Assembly: GCA_047967505.1 (NCBI GenBank)
Contig: CM106539.1
Source: Dipteris shenzhenensis
Lineage: Eukaryota; Polypodiophyta; Polypodiopsida; Gleicheniales
Reading direction: 5' to 3' (one strand)
Length of the DNA stretch: 64,000 nucleotides
Under the pieces are notes generated by a model that did no database searches, had not been told where the DNA came from, and worked only from the letters and a program-made list of their open reading frames with translations. Position numbers and translations under genes: made by a program. Shown here in pieces: positions 1 through 11,630 of this stretch; the stretch's first letter is position 1; the number at the start of each line of letters is the position of its first letter.

Positions 1-44
1 CACGTGTTCACACATCATCAGTCACACCTAACTCAGGCACACCT

Positions 45-62
45 ACACACACACACACACAC
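45..62. repeat. (AC)9 microsatellite
   Basis: Nine uninterrupted AC dinucleotides, followed by further CACAC and CACTC runs to about position 100. Confidence 0.95.
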
Positions 63-744
63 GTGTTCACACACTCACTCATGTGATCACACTCACACCC
101 ACATACCTTATAATCCTTGGTATTGAACCCAGTACATCAATTTGTCCCATCAATACAAAACTCAAAAAGCTCATCTATGATTTTAAGAGCTTAGATCCAC
201 ACCATTAGATTTGTACAAAATCAATGTGTATGATTGTGACAAGTGGCTTCATGAGGATTCAAAAAGCCCAAAACCTTCTATAGGCTACCTTGCATAATCA
301 AATGGAAAATCAATATGTGAGGAAACACAAATTCAAATTGACTTTCATTGGGAGACTTGGGATGAGCTCATGGACTCGCACTTCCTCCATAGCTTGTTGA
401 ACTATGAGCTCAAATGACCCAAATAAGGTTTTGAGTAATGGGAGACCCAAGGGGAAAAAACTAAATTTCATTGGTTTTTTGAATTTTCATCTCTTATTTG
501 GAGACTTGGGATGAGCTCATGCAACTCACACTTTAGAGTGATCTGAGGTAAAATAGAAAAGCAAGGGGGCATATTGCAACCACATAGAGGCCTAGGATAC
601 AGGTTCCTTGTGAGCTAGCCCTTGAAGAGTATGCTTTAAAACATTTTATTGGGCATTCCATAACTAGGGTGCAATAGGCAACCCTTAGACTAGAGTAAGC
701 AAGCAAACGCAAACATGAGCAAAAATAAATAAATAAAATAATAT

Positions 745-833
745 CTATGTATGTATGTATGTATGTATGGCACACACACACACACATACAATATGCATGC
801 ATGCATGCATACATACATACCTACCTACCTACA

Positions 834-868
<35 letters not shown>
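745..868. repeat. Compound microsatellite (TATG)n-(CA)n-(CATG)n-(CATA)n
   Basis: A run of TATG units passes into CA dinucleotides (about 770-786), then CATG/CATA and CCTA tetranucleotides, ending in ATATAT near 868. The tetranucleotides differ by single substitutions, as expected for slippage plus point mutation. Confidence 0.95.
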
Positions 869-1208
869 GGTTATAGTTATGGCTCTTTAAATGGCTTTTT
901 GAGTAGCATGATCTCCTGAGAAATGGTCAAAAATTAAATCCGCTTATCATCACTTCCCTCCTTGGCATTCATTTGTTCATTGCTTGCTGCATAGATTTTA
1001 TAGTCCTTGGTATCTAAGTATAAAAAAATGAATTTGTGATTTGAAAAATATGAGAAATACGAATGAATGATTTGATAGGGGGAATAAATCGGGTAAAAAA
1101 ATGCTACCACGTCACATTTTAAAAATAAATTTGCCACACCATCCGATAGTATTCATATGAATAAGTATTCATACAAATATTTATTGGTATGAATATGTGC
1201 TGCGATGC

Positions 1209-1260
1209 CTATATATGCACATAGAGGAGCTTTTTGCATTCATCTTGCACTTCATTCTCT
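1209..1260 (+). promoter_or_regulatory. Possible TATA-box promoter (weak)
   Basis: TATATAT at 1210-1216 sits about 30 bp before a CATTCATCTTGCACTTCATTC stretch that could hold a start site, and AAG|GTAGGC near 1300 resembles a splice donor. No coding sequence follows; the next 360 bp are a tandem repeat. It may be a relic LTR or chance. Confidence 0.18.
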
Positions 1261-1357
1261 AGATGAGCAAAAGAGATCAAAGAAGAAAAATAAAACAAGG
1301 TAGGCCTTGGAGGTTGCTTAGACAATCTTAGAGGTTTTCATCAAAATGGAGTTTATT

Positions 1358-1720
1358 TTGTGTGAGCTCTTAGGATCTCTCTTTTGAGGTTCTAAGATCT
1401 CTTTTGTGAATGAGTACAGTTTGTGTGAGTTCTTAGGATCTCTATTTTGAGATTCTAAGATCTCTTTTATGAATTGTGATTTGTGTTTTGTTAAATGGAG
1501 TTTGTTTTATTTGATTTGTGTGAGTATGGAATTTATTTTGTTTGTATGAGTTCTTAATAATCTCTTTTGAGATTTTAAGATCTCTTAAGAGAATGTAAAT
1601 TTGTGCTTCTATTAAGAAAGTTCTTTGGATCTTGTTCCTAAGATCTCTAAATTGTGCTCCTGTAATTTGTTTTCTTGTTTGATAAAGTTCTTTGGATCTC
1701 ATGTATATGTATTCCTAAAA
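1358..1720. repeat. Degenerate tandem array, unit about 62 bp
   Basis: The module GTGTGAGTTCTTAGGATCTC followed by TTTTGAGATTCTAAGATCTC recurs at about 1360, 1423 and 1544, with truncated forms up to 1720. Each unit contains an imperfect inverted pair (taggatct / aagatct...). Units have diverged by substitution and small indels. Confidence 0.75.
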
Positions 1721-1848
1721 TCTCTAAAACTATTCTTTGTTTTAGTTTATAATTTATTTATTTTTAAATATTGGTGAAATAGTTTTATTCTTGCATACAT
1801 GATTAATTTTTAATCTTACGTTATAGGTTCTTACACTTATTATTGAAA

Positions 1849-1874
1849 TAATATATATATATATATATATATAT
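1849..1874. repeat. (AT)n microsatellite
   Basis: Uninterrupted AT dinucleotides, about 13 units, at the left edge of the next tandem array. Confidence 0.95.
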
Positions 1875-1875
1875 T

Positions 1876-2315
1876 CTTTCTATTTTATGTGCATGAACTT
1901 TTAAGTATTCACATTCTTACACTTGCTTTTGAATGAATATTTTTTATTCTTTCAATAGTATGTGAATGAATGTTTTGTAATTTGTATTCTTTCATATGAT
2001 AAAGTTGCATTCTTTCACTTACTCTTGAATGAATATATTTATTTTTTCAATTGAATGTGAATGAATGTTTTGCAATTTGTGCTCACAAATTTGAGTTCTT
2101 ACATTTACTCTTGAATTAATATATTTATTCTTTCAATTGAATGTGAATGAACATTTTTCGATTTGCACTCCACGAATTTGAGTTATTACACTTATTATGG
2201 AAAAAATATATATATATACTTTCAATTTTATGTGCATGAAATTTTAAGTATTCACATTCTTACACTTGCTTTTGACTCAATATTTTTTATTCTTTCAATA
2301 GTATGTGAATGAATG
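1876..2315. repeat. Tandem array of TTCAATnnnATGTGAATGAATG units
   Basis: The phrase tgtgaatgaatg or a close variant occurs at 1961, 2056, 2142 and 2303. A longer block, atgtgcatgaa through the first such unit (about 1887-1975), is repeated about 342 bp later (about 2230-2315), so the array has a second-order period on top of the 86-95 bp unit. Confidence 0.75.
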
Positions 2316-3071
2316 GTTAGGAAGCTTCATCACTCTTGTCACTAAGATGACTATGGCACCATCATTGGTGGCTAAATCTAGGGTCATTATAAGAGGTATT
2401 AAAGAGGTGCTATTGTAAAGCTGGGGACATTCTAAGAGAACCTCTTATACAAGGCTGAATAACTCCTTACTCCAATGTCACTTTATCTCTATGCTTAGCA
2501 TCTTTATTATCCAAACTATTATCATCAAACATAGAGGATGTAGACTCATTCGATGATTCCAATTTATTGGCTTACCCCTTCCAAGAATGCTTATGCTTAT
2601 GGAGCATGACGTGCTCGACCCGATGTGAATGTGTAAGAGCAAAGGTATCTATAGAATCCATAACATATTTTAGAGGTTTAGAAAACAAGACACCAACACT
2701 TTGATCCAATTATACTTAGCGGTTCACAAGGGTTCCTAGTTAGGATTTTAGCCAAAAAGCCATAAAGATAATATTCTTATGCAATAATTCCAATGGGGTC
2801 CGATATTTTTTAGTGTTTACATCAACTTCATCGCACATTATTATTGTTTTTCCAAATTTCAGGTCTGTGTCAAGTAAAATTGTTCTTTAGTATCTCCTCT
2901 AGAAACATTAATTATGAAATATTTTGATCTATTATTATTAACTTTTCATTTGTCCATTTGCATGATTCTACGAGATCTACTGTAAACCTCATCTTTCATC
3001 CCTGTTAATTAGTCTCTCCTAAGCAATAGAGCTATTCAAAGTTAACACTTCTGTATTTTTTGTAAAATTAT
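2316..3071. other. AT-rich intergenic DNA with one diverged copy of the next foldback
   Basis: No gene seen. Positions about 2404-2461 (AAGAGGTGCTATTG ... ACCTCTTATA) are a diverged copy of the foldback core found about 755 bp downstream. Confidence 0.55.
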
Positions 3072-3251
3072 GCTCTATGAAAAGATACTGGTGGATAAAA
3101 ATGGTTCTTTCAATGAGCTATTGTTGCAACTCATCACATGAAGGCTAGCTTCATGTAAGAGGTGCTATTGTGAAGTTGCAGTCATTATAAGAGCACCTCT
3201 TATATGAGGCTAAAGAATATGATGAATTGCAACAAGAGCTCTTTTCATATA
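3072..3251. repeat. Imperfect foldback (long hairpin)
   Basis: Nested inverted pairs point to a single stem. CTATGAAAAG (about 3072) pairs with CTTTTCATATAG (about 3240). GAGCTATTGTTGCAACTCATC (about 3115) pairs with GATGAATTGCAACAAGAGCTC (about 3219) at 19 of 21 positions. AAGAGGTGCT (about 3157) pairs perfectly with AGCACCTCTT (about 3201) around a loop of about 25 nt. An asymmetric bulge of about 30 nt lies on the left arm. It could be a small foldback transposon or a hairpin-RNA locus; there is no expression evidence. Confidence 0.6.
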
Positions 3252-4500
3252 GTATAGTTTCACCAAAAGTACAAAAGCATTAATTTTGAGGAGCTTCTAA
3301 TTTTGTGAGATACTACTCAATATGGATGGGAGGATAAGTTTACCTTGGATTTGGTAGAGTTTAGGGGATTGAAAAATGAAAACTTATTAATATTTGATTT
3401 AAATATCTTCCATTAATTCCACTGGAGGAGATACTAGAAAACAAATTTGAACTATCATTGTACAAGAAATTAAAGGACGATAAAATTTGTACAATGAAAC
3501 AAATGGTCACATAATAATAATATTGGTGTCTATTAGAGCATGTCCTAAAGAAATTTATCTTTTGAGGGTGTCGTGTATGATATTTCATGATGTGCATTTG
3601 GATGTTGCACTCATGAAACAATCATTAAAGAAAGATAAGATTTTCCACCTTGACAAGTTTTTGACATGTCTTGACACACATATGGCTTTGCTGGTCACTG
3701 ACTTGATACACATTTGAATGCATCGATCACTCTGACAGTCATCTTTATATATGCAAAGTAATGTCCAAGTAATCATGAGTGACTTTCAATCAACCAAAGT
3801 CAACATGGCCCTTGAGGGATCCCCATTAGGAGCCAGGACATATTGACAAGCCAAATATGTCCCAGTGGCATCATTCACCCACAAAACCACTTTGGTGATA
3901 GGTTATTCCATGTAAACCCTTGCAATGGATGGAATCAAACTTTGATTACACTTTCATGCAAGCATTCAAATAATCATGTATTGCCTATAATTGCTCTTTT
4001 TTAGTAGCTGTTCTGTCGAATTAATTACATGCTAGACCATTCAAATGTCTAATTAATCATGAGTATCCTTCAATCAATCAATTAGGCATCCAATGCTAGT
4101 GAGGTGGCTTCATTCACAATAGAAATTAGTTCTTCGTCTTTGGTAAAACAAATACTAGTTTATTCGGATGAATAAAAGTATTCATATGGATAAAATAACA
4201 TAAAATGTCTAGTTCATTTTAAATCGAGAAAAACATAATTTTATTTGATTTTTTGAATTAAAAAAATAAATTGACAAATTAATGCAACTTAGCTTGGAAT
4301 GTATTCATTTATTCAGGTTTGGTAGTCCCATTTTTGTCATGGAGGACGTAACTACAACTTGAAATTGAACTTAAGAATCCTACCATTTAACAAAACCTTT
4401 AAAGGAAAAAAGAAGAATGAGTAAATATGTACATAAGACATGGCACATGGTCCATTAAGATGAGATCCTTGCTCTTACTTCATCTTAAGGATATAACACA
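3252..4500. other. AT-rich intergenic DNA, no gene seen
   Basis: Short overlapping open frames on both strands at 3361-3776 show no recognisable motif and mirror one another, as chance frames do. ATTCATATGGATAA-type motifs near 4160 resemble those near 1150. Confidence 0.5.
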
Positions 4501-4800
4501 AAGTGCTTGTAATAAAAATGGCAAACTATATAGCTCAACCTTGTCCATGCTCAAAGTGTTAAGCTCTTCATGGCAGTATTCCTTTGTTTGGAATACTCCC
4601 TTCTCCAATTGCTTATGCACAACAAACTTGTATTTTTTTATAGCTCAACCTTTTTCTTGTAATAAAAAGGGTGCTCAAAAGAGTATATAGCTCAACTTTC
4701 TTTATGATTAAGGTATTAAGATCTTCACTGCAACCTTTCATTGTTTGGAGCACTCCAATATCCCATCACTTTTGCACAACAAATATCTTTCTCATGCTGT
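4501..4800. repeat. Two-copy tandem duplication, unit about 150-157 bp
   Basis: CTTGTAATAAAAA ... TATATAGCTCAAC ... TTGTTTGGA ... GCACAACAAA occurs once from about 4507 to 4630 and again from about 4656 to 4787. Copies differ by many substitutions, so the duplication is old. Confidence 0.75.
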
Positions 4801-6466
4801 GTCAATGGTTCTCCTCTCTGCTTATACTGGACCTTAGAAACTCGACAATCTAATCCAACTTCTCGGTGATTACTTCCTTCCCTTAGACACTATTCCAAAG
4901 ATGTCCATTTTGGAAGTGAGAAAATGAGAAGCAATTAGTGACTTAAGATAGTGAAAAGGAGATGAAAATTCTTTGGAGAACAAAAGAGAAGAAGTCAGCG
5001 ATGACAAAGAAACAAGAATGCTTCGATAACTTCATTCTAGGTCAAATTAGATTGTATAAGTCCCAAAAATGATGAGTGACAATGCTATAAAATAGTGTCA
5101 TTTACTATAATAGACATGAACTGGATAGCTTAATGAAAATCAAAATAATTGCCGAGTTTAAAAAATTCATGTTTCATGTTTTTGTGGCCACAAAATCATC
5201 ACAAGTAAACACATTAACATATTTCTATTTACTTTCTTTTCCTTCATTGGTATCATTTACATAGATTTCATATTAGCTCTCTCCACATCAAAAGACATTT
5301 GTCTTTCAATCACTTGGACATCCTTATCTTTGACTATTTCACACAAGTACAAATGTTTTAGGCAAAATGAGATTTTTGCTTATAAATGTTTCTCCTTTCC
5401 TATTTTTTTTGGTTTCATGGAGGGGAATAAACTAACCAAAATAACTACTTGTAACAAAACTATGCATTAGAAGAGAGAAGAGCTTCTCCCCTATTTGCTA
5501 TAAATTACAAAGTCTTCTCTCACCCTTCGCATGTTCTCTCTCTCAATGGTATGAGAAAACTTATCGACTTCTTGGGTAGAGCCCATAGGCACCTCTTTCT
5601 TTTGGACTCCCTTGTAGAAACACCTTGACTCAACTCTCAATGAGTTGGTAGACTTAGTACAAGAAAATTGGGGTAATTGAACATGTAGCTAGAGGATAGA
5701 ATAAGGTTTTTCTCCCTTTTCCTTGAGAATATTAGCTTGAACTAGGTTCCTCCTACAGCATCTTTGTTTCTTTACAAGGTGTGCTAGTAACAATGGGTGG
5801 AGTGATCACGTTGCTAGACTTCCATGTGATGCATTTACAAATGATCTCGATGTGCCAAATGGTATAGTTTAATGAAGCACTTATCCAAAAATGTATCCCA
5901 CAATGAGGAAAATGGAGATGAGGAGAGTGATGATGACTTAGAGGATTATTATGAAAGACAAACCATATGACTTAGAGGATTACCATGAATCCGAAAAGTA
6001 TGGAGATCTCTACCAATGTTAAATTTTTGGCTTTGTTTTTATTATTTTTCTAACAAATATTTTCACTCTGAGAGAAAATTATATGCATATATACTTTATT
6101 TTCTCCCAAAGTTTCATGGTGTTTTTAGGATGAGACTTCAGATGATAAGGAGAAGATTATTACACATGTCTACTAGGGTCTAAGAACAGTAGGGTGTACA
6201 TACTATTGGCCACAAGGTATACTATTTGTACAGGGATTTTCATGTGTAATGGAAGTCTCATTAATATAACATGTCTCTTGCTTTATTTTGGAAAGAGTAG
6301 GTAGTAAGTAGATTCTCATGTAGGTCATTAGAGAGGCACATACAAAATCTTTGAGGAAGCAAAGCACATTTTGAAATTCACATGCCACTCACTGAGCTCA
6401 ATTCTGCACATTTGAAATCTGGATAGGTGCATTAAGTGTATGGTGCAATCACTGCTCTAGGCTTGT

Positions 6467-6467
<1 letters not shown>
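4801..6467. other. AT-rich intergenic DNA, possible coding scrap
   Basis: No intact gene. Around 5900-6000 a short stretch reads as Asp/Glu-rich on the plus strand and contains an internal repeat of cttagaggatta. At 6128-6175 the phrase gatgagacttcagatgataaggagaagatt resembles a second copy at about 18,163-18,211, so both may be pieces of one unrecognised dispersed repeat. Confidence 0.4.

Positions 6468-6507
<40 letters not shown>
6468..6507. repeat. (CT)20 microsatellite
   Basis: Forty bases of uninterrupted CT. Confidence 0.97.
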
Positions 6508-6510
<3 letters not shown>

Positions 6511-6614
6511 CTGTCTCCTCTCTCTTGTAGCTCTGTCATTCTCTCCTTCTCACCTTTGGGGCCTCTCTTGCTACACCAAGATTTAAGAATTGATTCACAA
6601 ATTGCTCAAGCTCA

Positions 6615-7100
6615 ACTCCCAACCTGAAACTTTATCAATGTACATATTCCTTCTCTGCCTCTTTGGTGATCTTTTTTATATCTAAATAATTGGTCAACTT
6701 TTACATGCTGGGATTGTTAGATAGGTTGATAATATTTCCATCATTGGGTTTCTAATTCTTTTTTAAGTGTACTGCATGTATGTATTTTTGAGCCACTAGC
6801 TAGATTTGTGCATAAATCTTAGCTTTAAGCTCAAGCACCTAGATTTAATTCATCTCAACACCCAACCTGAAACTTTATCAATGTACATCTTCCTTCTCTG
6901 CCTCTTTAGTGATCTTTTTTATATCGAAACAATTGGTTGACTTTTGCATGCTATGATTGTGAGATAGGTTGATAATATTTCCATCATTTGGATTCTAATT
7001 CTTTTTGAAGCATACTATATGTATATATTTTTGAGCCACTAGCTAGATTTGTGCATAAATGTTAGCTTTAAGCTTAAGCACTTGGTTTTTAATTCATGAA
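6615..7100. repeat. Two-copy tandem duplication, unit 243 bp
   Basis: The segment starting CCCAACCTGAAACTTTATCA at about 6618 begins again at 6861 and runs for its full length. Copies are highly similar (isolated substitutions such as ggtcaactttta / ggttgacttttg), so this duplication is younger than most others in the first 20 kb. Confidence 0.9.
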
Positions 7101-7140
7101 TCTCATAAGTGAGAGAATCCTCTATATGTTCTATGGATGC

Positions 7141-8050
7141 AGCTAGATGGCTTCTCAACAATGCAAAACGTCCACTTCGGAAGAGGTACGGGGCAAGAAG
7201 AAATTTGTGTATTATTTTGAGCTAAAGTTCGAGGCACATCCCAAGATGCAGAGATGGTAAATCAACACATGGGGGTCAGAAGAGAGAGCCGGAGATGGTA
7301 CCTATGTTTGTCTCACTAAAAGAAGAATGGAAATTAGAGTTCAAAGAATTATACATGAACATCTACAAGTGTGACACCATAGTCAACAATGATGTAGGGG
7401 TGACTCTGGCGCATGCCTTTGGTGCATTTAAGCATGGTGAGAAGGCAGACTGGGCATATTTTGAAAGAAATTAGAACAAGATTCCCATGTACATACTGAC
7501 TCACCATCTTGTGGCTCTTTCATCGATGTGATTCCACAAAAAGATGTGAAATCATAGGTTTTGAAGCTCTTTGCGAACTATGGTTTGTAGGCTATTATAG
7601 AAGAGGAGATGGCCATATCCACTAGGCAAACTAGCATGAAGACAGTGTTGGCCTCACTTTCTATCAGTTACAACAAGTTGTGGCAAAGGAGAAGGAGCCC
7701 GAGCTTGTCTCCATGAGCACAAGGGCACTAGAGGTCACCTTAAAAGGAAAATTAAAAAATTGAAGATTCCATTGCAAACATGCTTTAAGGGTATTATTTG
7801 GTGATTGACCTAGATCTTCTATAGACCACCAAGCTAACAACAAAATAGACCTTCACAACATTGGGAATGACATTGCCTTAGTGCAAAAGCACCTTGAAAA
7901 ACATGTACTCATGCACATGGACTTGGAGGTTGAGGTGGATTTGAAATCTAGATGCCATAAGAATCTATGTGATTTTAGAGATGACATTGCAAGATGCGGT
8001 ATCCACAACCTCACCCCATAGCCTATTGATCACCTACCCACGATACAAGA
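7141..8050 (+). pseudogene. Unrecognised coding-like remnant
   Basis: Plus-strand readings have runs of balanced codon-like composition, for example open from about 7290 to 7470 (reading VPMFVSLKEEWKLEFKELYM) before stops. G and C are higher than in flanking DNA. I do not recognise the protein, and stops and frame changes prevent a continuous product. It may be a decayed transposon gene. Confidence 0.25.
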
Positions 8051-8993
8051 AATTAGGCTCGGGACATTACACCATGTGAAAACCCCTTATATCATGTGCA
8101 TTCAAAGAAAGGGCTTTTAAGTACCCCTTATATTCCCTTTGAGTCTTCTATTGAACTCACGTGCTATCTTACATATTATGTGGTGAACTCCCTAGAAAAT
8201 TAGGTTGATAGTAAAACATTAACAAGTATTACTTGTCCTTTTCATTTGTTGATATTAAAATGATTATTAGAAACATTCCATTAGGAAAGTTGCTTTCTCT
8301 GTAAATGTTGTTGCAGTTGTGCATACTGTGGGTTGGGTTTCCACCTGCTTATGCTAGATGTTATTGTCACCCCGTGCCTTCATGTGTATCACCTATTTTG
8401 TGCTTTGTTGGTTTTTGGGAATAACACTACCTGTCATGAGTATAGTTGCCATAAGCAAATGCTAGCCATGTGAATTTTTGCAATGGGTTTCATCAATCAG
8501 CAAGTAGCACTCATTGTAACTATTAAGAGTACCAAAGTCTTAGTAGGGCATGATGTTTAGCTTCCTAGTTTATTTCTAGAGTACTTAGTACTCTATTACT
8601 TGTTAATTAATGTGTTGGTTGATTTGAAGACATGTATAGAGTACTTTTGTGTTGAAAGAAGTATCTTCAAGCATTACACTGTAGTATCATGACTATTATA
8701 TGTTGTGTGATTACTATGAGCAGGATGAATGATTACACATGTGAATACTATTATTACTACAGAACTCTATTCACCCTACATAGTATTATTTTGTGAGTTG
8801 GAACAAACAGCTCTGTTTTTGTTCATACTATTAGTATTACAATGGTATGAAAACTAACCCAATAGATTTGATAACACAATTAGGTGACAGATTGTAGTGG
8901 TGCAAAAGTAACCAAGTAGTGGGATTTGCACCAAGCAAGTACTATAAGTACTTTAGAAACTCAGTTTTGATTAATACCATGACTATTATTAGT
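8051..8993. other. AT-rich intergenic DNA rich in AGTACT/TAGTAT motifs
   Basis: No gene seen. Short tagtact, agtattat and gtacttag motifs are frequent from about 8530 onward and resemble the building blocks of the satellite at 12.7-16.6 kb, although no regular period is visible here. Confidence 0.45.
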
Positions 8994-9142
8994 ACTTCAC
9001 TTACATTTGTACTTACTTTCAGTAGACTATGATACATACATGTACTTCAGTTACATTAGTACTTACTTTAAATAGACTGCAATACATACATGTACTTCAA
9101 TTATGTTTATGTCTACTTTAAGTAGCCCAGGATACATGCTTT
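8994..9142. repeat. Three-copy tandem repeat, unit 50 bp
   Basis: The phrase ACTTCA(C/G/A)TTA...GTACTTACTTT..AGTAGACT..ATACATACATGT starts at 8994, 9044 and 9094, exactly 50 bp apart; the third copy is the most diverged. Confidence 0.9.
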
Positions 9143-10003
9143 AAGGGAAATGGAAGAATAAGTAGCTTGAATTCATACTTGCTTTTGATAGCTTGGATAC
9201 TCTCTAGTTGCATAGTACCAGAATTCATGGAGGGTCACAACCATATGACTTTTTTAGATTTGTGGTTGCTACAAAGATATTAGGCATACATCCCATGGCA
9301 CTTCAAAAGACATTACTTGGTCGAGAAGAGTGCTAAGACAAATGTCTCCAATTAAAATTTCATTTGCTTTTTGCAAATCCTCTGCCAAATGTGGCAGAGC
9401 GAGATCAACAAAAGAATAGAAAACCTTCCCCTTAGTGTTTGGGAGTATCTTAGTACAACAGTCTTATAGATACTTTATAGATGCATGTATTTATCTCAAT
9501 ATAGCGGTCCTTTACATATTTTGTAGGTACATGTGCATTGCTCAATATAGTATTCTTATAGACACTTTGTAGGTACAATTATTTTTCTCAATACAAAAAC
9601 AAAAATTCCAAAACTACCATTGGAAATGGTTGGCCTTTAGGCCCTTTGAAAAATATTGGGTCTGTGTCTTTTAAATAGCTACAATCCTCAAAAGAGTTGT
9701 GCTATAGTCCTTTGTAAAAACCTTGTGAAGACAAATTCAAAGAAGACATGGTGAACCATGTGAGGGGTCTACAAGTAGCAATTCAATTTCCGAATATGAA
9801 GTAGCAATTTCAATTGTGGGTATGATTGTAGGACCAGATTTGCAAAGGGGAATTATAGAGAGGGTTGATGAGATTGTCAGACGTCTTGTGGATGTAGGGT
9901 ATGTCCTAAGAGAGATTGTAAATGTGGATGTTCAAGATGATGTGAGAAGGATGGTGAGGATGAGAGGGCATGATCTCTTATGTTTTTGGGGTCGTTCATA
10001 GAA
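9143..10003. other. AT-rich intergenic DNA, no gene seen
   Basis: Around 9440-9590 the phrase tctcaatatag...cttatagatactttgtaggtac is repeated two to three times at roughly 60 bp spacing. A Val/Arg/Asp-rich frame at 9816-10001 has no recognisable motif. Confidence 0.45.
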
Positions 10004-10180
10004 CATACTATAGAAAGAGCATGTAGAATGGGGACATCTATTCTTGTGAAGTGAATGATATTTATTGACTTGATGTCAAATGATTGTACCAATAATATAG
10101 AGAGGGTATGTAAAGTGGGGACATGTATGCTTGTGAAGTGAATGATATTTGTTGACTCAGTGTCAAATGACTATACCATA
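10004..10180. repeat. Two-copy tandem duplication, unit 87 bp
   Basis: TTGTGAAGTGAATGATATTT occurs at 10,044 and 10,131, with flanking gtagaatggggacat / gtaaagtggggacat and tgtcaaatgattgtacca / tgtcaaatgactatacca also matching. Confidence 0.9.
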
Positions 10181-11349
10181 TGCATGTGCCAAAATTACTA
10201 TTTTTTGTATACTACTTCATATTATACTAAAGCGTTTATTTCATTTTTGTGTATGTTGTTGGCAAAATATGTGTAACTAGGTTGGTTTTTCATTATTATT
10301 ATGTCTTGTTGGGGAGAAAAAGCTTAGCTCAATTATGTTTGCAAGAAAAAGATATTATGTCTTGGAAGTTGTTACCTATATGTGGGAGTCATGTATATTT
10401 AAAACAAATCTTAAGCTCTTTGTTACACGCAAAAGTAAAAGAGACTACAAGTTGTACATTAGAGGCTTCTAAACATCACCACATAGTATTCTCCATTTTT
10501 TGCATTATCCTTAGCTACATGAACCCCAAATTTATCTCCCATGGAAAAAGCATGGCAAGTTGTGGAATGCATTAAAGATCGCTAGCACACATCTTTGCAT
10601 GTGTAATAACTATGATTGGTGTAAGCTTCTTTAGTTGCCATGAACTAGTATGGCACAAATTGGGGCATCGGCGGTCCCAAGCCTCATCAATGCAAATGGA
10701 CAAAAGCACGAAAGGGATTTGAACAAAACTTATGTTGGGTCTTTCTTAAAGCTATAAATTGAGTGGAAATTATGTGTGCCCTGTCCCATTGATTCTATTG
10801 GTTCACATTAGTGGCCTTCACTAGCACATACCTCCTTTTGGCATTCTTAGTGTCAGTTTGGGTACTGGTTAACCAGCCAATGACATCTTCCATATTTTTT
10901 GAAGGTTTGCCCCATCTATCTTTATCTGTTTGGCCATGAGTGCAAGCTTCACCACTACTACTTCACCTTTCTTGTGTTGACCCTTCCTATGGCTTGAGGC
11001 AAAGTAGTGGCACATCATGTGTACAACGGTCATAGAGAAAGACTAGGGTGAAAGACACAATTGGATGCTTCAAGTCCACTTACATATTCATGTTGCAATA
11101 AGAAACAATGTTGAACAAAGAGGGGAGGATTACCAAAAGTGAGCAATACAAAACAATAAAAGATTTACAAATCTTTGCATATAACTTTAAATCTACTAAC
11201 ATTAATTTCACATCAACCATAAGAGAGTTGGTATGTTTTATTGCCAAGTCATTATTAGTATCAAAGAAAAACCCTATTGCAATCAAGTTCTCTATTTGCA
11301 CCTAGTAATTGAGATCATCAATGCAACCTTCCACACAAGCTTACACTCT
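10181..11349. other. AT-rich intergenic DNA, no supported gene
   Basis: The longest open frame, 10,249-10,575 (+), encodes 108 residues without a motif I recognise and with no codon signature, so I do not call it a gene. Confidence 0.45.
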
Positions 11350-11630
11350 GGGGGTCACTCTTCATAAACCCATAAAGCATGTGTAAAAAATTACCCCTAT
11401 TCTTGCATTTTTATATTTTTTCATGCTATTTACATTTTTAATTTTAAAATTGAGACACCGCTTAATAAATCTATACATAAACTATGTTAAGTTGCTATTT
11501 TATAAATCCCTTGGTGTACATAAATGGTTTATAAATCCCTTGGTGTACATATATGGCATGTAAATCCCCCCTTTAAAAAATATGCCTCGATGCACAAAAG
11601 TGCTATGTTACATGTTTATGAGTGACCCCC
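11350..11630. mobile_element. Small TIR element, subfamily 1 copy A
   Basis: The element starts GGGGGTCACTC (11,350-11,360) and ends GAGTGACCCCC (11,620-11,630), an 11-bp perfect terminal inverted repeat around 281 bp of non-coding AT-rich DNA. Inside, the phrase TATAAATCCCTTGGTGTACATA is tandemly doubled. The interior aligns in the same orientation with 49,943-50,235 (TATTCTTGCA, GTGCTATGTTACATGTTTATGAGTGA). No target duplication is visible at this copy. Confidence 0.8.

Larger units (their letters stand above)
1..1135. other. AT-rich intergenic DNA, no gene seen
   Basis: Apart from two microsatellites (listed separately) I see no coding pattern. Two similar stretches at about 345-375 and 500-525 share the phrase ggagacttgggatgagctca, so part of this interval is an old direct duplication of about 150 bp. 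Short open frames here are Tyr/Cys/His-rich readings of simple repeats. Confidence 0.6.
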
